This document shows, one piece after another, positions 57,100 to 64,000 of a stretch of DNA of 64,000 nt. This stretch comes from Laburnicola sp. R22_1 (taxonomy: Eukaryota; Ascomycota; Dothideomycetes; Pleosporales; Didymosphaeriaceae): the NCBI GenBank assembly GCA_014281115.1, contig JACONQ010000010.1, positions 434,001 through 498,000 on the forward strand. Reading direction: 5' to 3'. The notes under the pieces are model-generated. The model worked only from the letters and a program-made list of their open reading frames with translations. It was not told the origin of the DNA and ran no database searches. The translations under genes were made by a program, and so were the position numbers. Each line of letters begins with the position of its first letter. Position 1 is the stretch's first letter.

Positions 57100-57630
57100 A
57101 AAATATGTAGAGGGAAACGGGGTTTCTGGTTTATGTTCCAAAGGACTGTTTCGGTCGTAAGCCCCGGCGAGAAACGCCCAAGGCAGTCGCGATCACTGTA
57201 TGTAGCCAATGAGGAGTGCAGCCACGCAACTTGGGGCATGTTTGGCCCGGCATTTCCTCCAGGTGCAAGGCTCTGCCCAAGACGAAGCTGTTAGCTAATA
57301 GCAGAGGTAACTGTCAGATGTCGTTACTCTTACCACTTCCCATTGCCCGAGATTGCTTACAGCATATGGGAAAACAAACTGTTAGTATACACGAGCTAAA
57401 GAGGGGCTGTGGAAGCTTCACACAGGATACTTGCAGATTTAACGTAGGCTCCTTAACAAGTCTCTTCTCATATGTTATTCGTTCAGTCGCAGTCCGACCC
57501 TTGGACTGTTCTATACATCGATCCACTCGTCACGGATCAACGATGCTGTCACACCCTTTCCTGTCACTCCAGGTACCAAACAGTCACGCGCTAACAGTGC
57601 TCAAACGCTTATGTTTTACACGTCCAACAC
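57100..57630. other. Convergent intergenic region
   Basis: 531 bp between the 3' ends of the rhodopsin-domain and Swp1 genes. Short open frames on the plus strand lack any family signal. Nothing else seen. Confidence 0.5.
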
Positions 57631-58598
57631 TCATCTTAACCCAGCCAACCGGCGTTCCTGCACCTCGGATAGTGCCCGGCTCCCGCTGAGGAAGGCCACG
57701 AACCCGACTACAGCCGCAGCCGGCAAGGTTTGGAATAGATTCCAGCTGGTATAGTACAAAAAGAAGATACCTTCCATTGCGAGGATGGAGCCGTAGAAGA
57801 GGGCATGCGAGATAGGTGCGTTCCCCAGAGCCTTGCCGAGATGGCTCCCGTTCCCGCCCAGAGTAGCCCAGACGATCAAGAGAGCTGGTAGGGCAGCGAC
57901 AACAGCAGCCGCAAACACAAGCGTAATAACTTTAGGCGGAGATCGAGGGTCATCACGGAAAATGTGGTGGATCTCCTTCTCAGCGACGTAGCGGAGGGGC
58001 TTCTCGGGAAGAGCGAGCGGAGCGTTGGGATCGCGAGCCACATTTAGGTCAAAAACCTTGGCTTTATAGGGCGTCGAGGATCCGAATGATCCAATAACGA
58101 TAGATGCGGAAATCGGCTTGGACGAAGTAAGGAACTGAATTGGGAGGTCCTTGTGGGCCTGCGCATGTTAGCTATATCCCCAGTAATTGCCTCACAGCAC
58201 GCACCAAGTCCACTTTTCCCTTCCCGCTTTCTTTTACGTTGATTATAAAGGACTCTTCAACGCCTGTTGTTGCGTCGGCGAGGGTGAGGAAGGCCTGGTG
58301 AGGGCGCGTCGCTTTCTTGCCATCGACGGTCGTAAGTTGGAGCTTCAGGGTATCCGTGGCGCCCAATGACACCGACTTGGGCAGCGGAGAGGTAGGACTC
58401 AGGCTGGCGACAACGTGTTAGCAAAGACATCGGGTATTTGACATCAAGAGCTCACTTGTCCTTAGCACCCGCACCTACTCCAGCACCTTTTCCTTGGACT
58501 GCAACGGTAGCATCCTCAAAACTCCAGGAAGAGGCTGCGGATACGACTGCAGCTGAGGAAATGAGCACTGAAGGAACGAAAGACCAAAGGAGTCTCAT
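57631..58598 (-). CDS. SWP1: Oligosaccharyltransferase subunit Swp1 / ribophorin II
   Basis: Minus-strand exons 58598-58456, 58403-58205 and 58158-57631 (introns 52 and 46 nt) give 289 aa. The start MRLLWSFVPSVLISSAAVVSA is a signal peptide. The luminal part includes LGATDTLKLQLTTVDGKKA and RPHQAFLTL. The C-terminal half EIHHIFRDDPRSPPKVITLVF opens three membrane helices, and AMEGIFFLYYTSWNLFQTLP and VVGFVAFLSGSRALSEVQ are hallmarks of the ribophorin II C-terminus. Role: subunit of the ER oligosaccharyltransferase that N-glycosylates nascent proteins. The length matches the short fungal form. An upstream in-frame ATG (58,646) would add 16 residues before the signal peptide and is less likely. 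Intact. Confidence 0.9.
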
Positions 58599-60493
58599 TG
58601 TGTGTGGTGTTGATGTGGTGGAGCTCCTCGAAGCTACATTGGGCAAACGTACCGCGTAAGCTGGCCTTTCGGGGGAAATATCGGCCCGGCAGCGGTCACG
58701 TGGTATCTACGCGGTCGGAACATGGAGCACTATTATTCCTCCTTCAACACCTCCTATAGGATGCTGCGCCCGTATCACGTCAGTTATTACAGTAAGCGAT
58801 ATGTGGCTCGGTCTGCCATCGTGCTCCCCAATGCTAGCGATCTCTACGTAATAGCAGTTGTTCCATCTTGTTCCGTCCAACTTAACGTTAACCAGCAAAG
58901 CGACGGTTCACCCAAAAAGCCGCTTCTCATTCCCGGTGGGACGTGGATGAGATCACCAGCAAGCAACGCGTGTGTAATGTGTTAGGCGCTACTACCACGC
59001 ACGGAGTTTTGCATAGTAACACGCACGAGTTCTGCTCCTTCGCACGCACCACTGGGTATTGATTTTAGTTAGCCTAGTGTATTCTTCCGCAGAACTTCCG
59101 TACGTATGGCGCTCTGGTTAATGATGCAGACATATTTCCGAATCTTAGTTCCCCGAAAAAACATCTATCAAGGGGTTTAAAGCCAAACTTGAGCTAACTT
59201 TGAACATAAGGGTTGCGACCGACGAGACCGAAGACACCTCGCTTGTGGCAACCACATCAAACAGAGTCCTCCACCCGGACGGAGCAATGATGAAGCTTGT
59301 CGAGTTCTCTGATAAACTAGCTTGATAGCCACAATCGAGGAGGCTGGGGAGTCTGGACATTCGATATCGACCCCGTCATCAACATATTCTTGATGATCTT
59401 GCAGATTGATGCAAGCAAAACGTCAAGACAACGAAGATTGCCCCAAGATACGTATTTTATTACCAAATAGGAGAGCCTTTACATATATGGTACCGACTCT
59501 GTGTTCAGCCACGATCGCTCCCGTCTATCTACCCTCTCAAGGTATCACTTCGCTACCCATAGCCAGCGATGTACCCAAATTTAATTCCGGGGTTCGCCAA
59601 GCAGATAGCCGACGTCATTGGAATAGGCAACTAACGCACCCGTTTCGTCCATGATCTTGAATTAATCGTTCGCTGTTCAGCTCTGTCGGCCCGTGGGGAA
59701 AGTCCGAGCGACCTCGAGATGCTACCAGATCTGTGGAACGTATCTCATGCGCAAGGTCCCCGAACCTCTGGATTTCCAATATCGGTCATATTCAAAGCCG
59801 AAGTCACAGTTAACTGGTTGTCAGATTTCTGACTTGGGTGGGGGTGGAACCGTTCTTGGTAAGCGATGCCTAAATCGGCGTTCTCGATCATTGCTGATAT
59901 CTTCGCTAGGATACGACTAGTAAAATTCTGTCCGGGCCTTCACTAGATACTGTAATGCTTTATTCAGGTCAAAATTGTACCGTGTGGATCCTCAGAATAT
60001 TGTGCGTGATATGACTTGTTTGCAACTGCATACACGGACTTCAACTTTTCGCAACAGCGCCACGGGGTGCTGCAAGATGTCTTCGAAGTCCACGGTCCTA
60101 TATCACTTGGCAATCGACATGTTTCAGCCGAAGCAAATCGCTAACGCCGTTAGGAGCGACCAGGAAGCATAATCTGTGTCAAAAGTCACGTGGTCGTCAG
60201 ATTCATGACAGGAACACGGACGCCAGGTCATGCTCTGTGCTACATGCTCCCACGTTTTGCCAGCGCTTGGCTGCATAGCTGAAGACCAATGGACACGGAC
60301 TTCGCTAAGTCCGTTCTATTACTGAGCGGCAGAAGCCTAGGTGCGTCATGGAGAATTGTTGTTTTTACCTTGATATGGTCTGTCCCTTTCCACCATTCTT
60401 TCCTCTAGGTTTCTGAGACTTTATGCTCTTCTTCCCTCGAAACATTTACATTTAGTGGTGGCGAACTCTAACATCGTCCATCGAAATTGAAAG
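58599..60493. other. Intergenic region, no gene supported
   Basis: 1.9 kb between the divergent Swp1 and MFS transporter genes. Frames of 65-87 codons occur on both strands, but none resembles a family or continues through plausible introns. 59,150-59,330 (plus) reads ELTLNIRVATDETEDTSLVA, which has coding-like composition and might be a gene remnant. Otherwise nothing. Confidence 0.45.
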
Positions 60494-62331
60494 ATGCCTT
60501 CCTACCTCCTAAAACACTCCGCCGTGGGCACTCTTTTCCGCTTCATCACCAGCGGCAAGATCTCTTACCGTCGTGGGGCCGCAAGAATCATCTCACCTGC
60601 ATCTCAATCAGTTACCTCTGCCGCACCCACATCAGTCACCTCAGCCACTCCCAGGAACTCGACTGATGTACTCAGCCAAGAGAAAGAAGAAGCAGGCATC
60701 TCTGTAGTTAACATCGTAGACTGGAGCGGTTCAGACGACCCCAGTAACCCTCAGAACTGGCCTTTCTACCAGAAACTCACCATCACTGCAGTGCTATGGT
60801 AAGTAGATCTATCCACCCAGAGAAAGAGCTATTGGTTGACCGTGCATAGCTTCTGGACTTTCGCTTTGTACGTTGGTTCTTCTATCTACACTTCGAGTCA
60901 GGAGCATGTCATTGAGATCTTCGGCGTTTCCCACGTCGAAGGTGCGTTGGGAGTCGCTCTCTACGTTCTGGTACGTCCTCTTTGAAACTAACCCGTGCCC
61001 ATGTACTCACTGTCAATGATAGGGTTATGGTGCCGGCTCTCTTCTCTTCTCTCCACTTAGTGAAGTCCCAGCCATCGGTCGCAACCCCTCCTACGCGGTC
61101 TCCGGCTTCTTCTTCGTCATCCTCTGCATTCCCACCTCACTGGTCAACAACTACCCCGGCCTCATGGTCCTCCGATTCCTGCTCGGCTTCATGTGCGGTC
61201 CCTGCCTAGGCATTGTCGGCGCCTCCTTCGGCGATATCTGGTCTCCCGCCCCCTTCTGCTACTCCATCGCACTCTGGTCCATGGCTGCTACCGCGGGCCC
61301 GGCCATGGGTCCCACTATCTCCTCGTACGCCGTTGAAGCCATGGGCTGGAGATTCTCATCCTGGGAGCTGCTCATGATCTCTGGACCGTTCTACATTCTG
61401 ATGATCCTGCTCCTACCCGAGACGAGCGCGCCTACGATTTTGTACTATGAAGCTAAGAGGAGGAGGGAGGAGACTGGCAACAAAGAGTTAATCAGTGAGG
61501 CCGAGCTGAAGCAGAGAGATCTGCATGTTGGCGCCCTACTATGGGACGCGCTCATCAAGCCCTGGGTTCTGAACGTCAAGGACCCAGCTTTGGGCTTCAC
61601 AACGCTATACCTTGGTCTCTCATACGGCATCTTCTACTCTTTCTTCGAAGTGAGTTATTCCATCCCCTCAATCCACATCCTGACACAAATCTAACAACAT
61701 CCAAGTCCCTCCCCATCGTCTACCCCACCCACTTTGGCTTCAGCGCAACCTCCACTGGCCTCGTCTTCCTCGCCGTCCTCCCCGCCGGAACCATCGCCTT
61801 CATAATCCAATACTTCAACCTCAAATACCGCGTCTTCCCCGCCCTCTTCGCCGGCACCTTCGGCGAAGTCGAAAACCACCTCCTCCCCGGCGTCATCGCG
61901 TCCCCGCTCATGCCAATCGGTCTCTTCATCTACGCGTGGACCGCACGCTCGGAAAACTCGCACTGGATGGCGCCGACCATCGGGTTCGGGCTTATCATCA
62001 TAGGTTAGTCTTTTCCCCCTCTGCTCTACTTATTTTCAGCTGGAGTCTAACATCTCATTTAGGCGTCTACTTCATCTTCCAGTCTATCCTACTCTACATT
62101 CCCAACATCTACCCGCGCTACGCAGCATCCATCTTCGCTGCCAACAGTCTGGCGCGCAGCCTGCTCGCCTTCGCCGCGATCCTCATTGCACGGCCCATGT
62201 TCGAGAAGATGGGCGTTGATGGCGGTGTGAGTTTCCTGGCGGGCTTGATGGTGCTGTGTATGTTTGGTATCTGGGCGATTTACAAGTGGGGTAAAGTGTT
62301 GAGGCAGAGGAGTAAGTTTGCTGTTGCGTAA
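60494..62331 (+). CDS. MFS multidrug/polyamine-type transporter (FLR1-like, DHA1)
   Basis: Exons 60494-60798, 60850-60970, 61023-61649, 61706-62003 and 62063-62331 give 539 aa; introns are 51-59 nt. The polar N-terminus has the DHA1 motif WSGSDDPSNPQNWP. The first helix is LTITAVLCFWTFALYVGSS. Then come the LGYGAGSLLFSPLSEVPAIGR loop (motif A-like), FLLGFMCGPCLGIVGASFGD and ALWSMAATAGPAMGPTISSY (motif C, a drug:H+ antiporter mark). After a charged central loop (EAKRRREETGNKEL) come six more helices ending FGIWAIYKWGK. DHA1 FLR1/YHK8-type proteins export drugs or polyamines at the plasma membrane; substrate here unknown. Intact; no biosynthetic core gene nearby. Confidence 0.88.
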
Positions 62332-62726
62332 ATTAAATCTGAAGAGGGGCTTGAGTCGGTGTATCAAATTTGGGTTTGGGTTTGGGTATGGAGGAGTACT
62401 GGGTTTAATGAAATAGAACGGGATGGGGTGGATCGTGTAAGTGATATTGTCTGGATTCACATCAGACAAGGAGTTATACATATGGATGGACAGGGCGCGC
62501 ATCCCACATCCAAATATCATGATGGAATGAATGATTTGATTTACCTATCCTGCCCATCTATGCAAAGTGGCCCAGTGCAGGCCGTCTCGCATAGTTAGAA
62601 TGAATAGCGCCGCCGCCTGGGCGAATTATAAAGGGGCCTGTGCCAGCATGGACAAGCACCAAATGGGCGAGCCGCGTCAAAAATTACCTCTCTCGTCGAG
62701 GAGTGATAACAAAACCTCCAGGAGGC
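62332..62726. other. Convergent intergenic region
   Basis: 395 bp between the 3' ends of the MFS gene and the last gene. It contains a short GGGTTT repeat tract (62,368-62,387) and otherwise nothing recognised. Confidence 0.5.
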
Positions 62727-64000
62727 CTAATCCACGGGGTCTGGAGGTCCCTCTTGGTGTTGCACTGCAGTGGGCTCAAACAGCGCACTGAGCGTCTCAC
62801 AATGGTGACCTGGGGAGGAACGCGCTCCATTGGCTGATGGAAGTTGTGTGGGAGCGGCGGGGGGCGCGCGGTAGGGTGGAATCGCCTGTACGGAGTAGCT
62901 CCCGTTGCCTTGGCTGGCAGTAGGAATAGTTTGTTCTAGATCGACGGTAGGAATAGTCTCTCCTGTATCGACTTTAGGCACTTTCGCGGTGAAATGGGAA
63001 TCCTGGCGAGTATGCGAGCCTTCCCACAGGCTCTTCCACATCTCCACATTCGCACGTGTCTTTTCCCTACTAGGCGTGGCAGTACAGTGGCGTGGAAATA
63101 CACCAAGCTCGCTGTATTCGAGTAATAGCGAGGATAACCGTCCGGGCGCTACGAGCCACGGTTCTCTACCCCCTTGACTGGCGAGTGTGTCCAACCAACA
63201 AATGTAGTCAAGAAAGTGCACATCTTCTGCTGATATTTCTGCCTCCGACTTTTGAGATATCTCCTTGGCATAGGCTACCGCGGTCGCCACTATGTCAGGC
63301 CGGTGAGAAAAGGGTTCGAAAGTGAGAGGATGTAGTGCCGATCCAGAGGCCGGAGAGAACTTGCGCCATTTTCCTTTAGAGGAAGCGGTATACAAAGGCC
63401 CGCGTGGTTCTTTCGATCTGCGTTTTATCGTCTTCGTATCGTTATCTAACCGTCGGTCAAGTCGCCCCGGCCTTGCCGGGGCATGAGTAAAAAGAGCAAC
63501 TTTATCCGATTGGGATTGAGAACTCGAACCTACTGCAGCGGCCATGTGAGCTTGTTTCGGCAAGGCTGGAACATCAGTTGGAGGTTTGATTGCTTCTCCT
63601 GGTTCACCTCCTCCCGTCTTCAATACACCCTTTGTACCTGTTTTTGGTCGGCCCGGTGCGGCCGAGGTGTTGTTTGGTGGCTTGTTTGTGGATTCGTGGA
63701 AGCTGGAGGTTCCCTTTACAGGAGGAGGATATCTCGGTTTAGACGGAACGTTTTGAGATTCTGCAGCGGTGGTATAAGGTTGTTCTGTCACGGTTGGGTC
63801 GTTATCCCATACCTTCTCTAGCACGGCTAGGTATTGTTCGCCTGCGAAATTTGGGACGGCCAAGTCCGAAGGTGCAGGATGTTCCGGGTCAGATTGAGCA
63901 TCTGAGGGTTCAGCAGCGGGTGTCGGAGTTCTTTGTGGCAGGGTCGGAGCGCCAGTCGATGGCTCGCCTGCCTCAATATCGTTCTTGAATCTTTGTCGTA
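62727..64000 (-). CDS. Hypothetical Pro/Ser-rich protein, 5' end outside window
   Basis: A minus-strand frame is open from the right window edge (first complete codon CGA ending at 63,998) to a stop at 62,727: about 424 codons, start not in view. Most is low-complexity Pro/Ser/Thr/Lys sequence with repeated TIPT phrases near the C-terminus (GETIPTVDLEQTIPTAS). One ordered stretch lies near the middle: EDVHFLDYICWLDTLASQGG, then EPWLVAPGRLSSLLLEYSELG, then ANVEMWKSLWEG. I do not recognise the family. A nuclear or scaffold-type disordered protein is possible but unsupported. No introns are needed within the window. Confidence 0.6.
   Translation of the reverse strand, partial: RQRFKNDIEAGEPSTGAPTLPQRTPTPAAEPSDAQSDPEHPAPSDLAVPNFAGEQYLAVLEKVWDNDPTVTEQPYTTAAESQNVPSKPRYPPPVKGTSSFHESTNKPPNNTSAAPGRPKTGTKGVLKTGGGEPGEAIKPPTDVPALPKQAHMAAAVGSSSQSQSDKVALFTHAPARPGRLDRRLDNDTKTIKRRSKEPRGPLYTASSKGKWRKFSPASGSALHPLTFEPFSHRPDIVATAVAYAKEISQKSEAEISAEDVHFLDYICWLDTLASQGGREPWLVAPGRLSSLLLEYSELGVFPRHCTATPSREKTRANVEMWKSLWEGSHTRQDSHFTAKVPKVDTGETIPTVDLEQTIPTASQGNGSYSVQAIPPYRAPPAAPTQLPSANGARSSPGHHCETLSALFEPTAVQHQEGPPDPVD

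Noticed and set aside
1..64000. tRNA, rRNA or CRISPR arrays
   Set aside because: No tRNA-like GGTTCGAATCC arm in cloverleaf context, no rRNA-like sequence, and no regularly spaced short direct repeats were found by eye; the R1 repeats are dispersed and irregularly spaced.

Overview
The window is nuclear DNA of a filamentous ascomycete (Pezizomycotina, most likely a Dothideomycete). Genes are split by short GT-AG introns of about 45-220 nt, and the families are typical of such fungi: a fungal rhodopsin-domain (SAT4) receptor-like protein, P450s, an FLR1-type MFS transporter and a Mcm21/CENP-O kinetochore protein. The genome is sharply compartmentalised. Two gene-bearing arms of ordinary base composition (1-26,864 and 55,461-64,000) flank one 28.6-kb AT-rich block (26,865-55,460) whose mutations look like repeat-induced point mutation (RIP): C-to-T/G-to-A changes, very many TA dinucleotides, and stop codons (mostly TAG/TAA) where Gln or Trp codons are expected.

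Left arm, in order: the N-terminus of an SDR epimerase (-, cut by the window edge); a large SLIP-GC-like GTPase with a C-terminal nuclear-localisation-like tail (+); a gypsy pol relic; CENP-O/Mcm21 (-), divergent from an acetyl-CoA transporter (+); a 2-Cys peroxiredoxin (+); a decayed zone holding a membrane-protein pseudogene (+), a P450 relic (-) and a P450 with a single-base frameshift (+); a dienelactone hydrolase (+); a USP10/Ubp3-type deubiquitinase (-), divergent from an RNF10/Mag2-type E3 ligase (+); a flavin monooxygenase pseudogene (-); and two identical-length 124-bp TA-flanked MITEs just before the AT block.

The AT block is a nest of Ty3/gypsy elements, all coding on the minus strand. 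Element D has 175/176-bp LTRs at 28,066 and 54,488. Element A (207-bp LTRs, CTATA target duplication, 28,283-47,890) sits inside D, and element B (177-bp LTRs, GTATT duplication, 33,374-40,913) sits inside sequence contained in A. Scattered through the nest are 5'-truncated poly(A) retroposons with 12-16-bp target duplications. A quasi-palindromic repeat of about 105 bp (called R1 here) occurs about 12 times and forms both outer edges of the block in opposite orientations.

Right arm: a fungal rhodopsin-domain protein (+), the oligosaccharyltransferase subunit Swp1/ribophorin II (-), an MFS transporter (+) and the 3' part of an unrecognised proline/serine-rich protein (-, open to the window edge).

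Most genes are housekeeping. The most suggestive functional arrangement is the head-to-head pair of an RNF10-type ubiquitin ligase and a USP10-type deubiquitinase, two families known elsewhere to act in opposition on the same 40S ribosomal proteins. All exon coordinates are my own reading of splice sites and reading-frame continuity; no searches were run.
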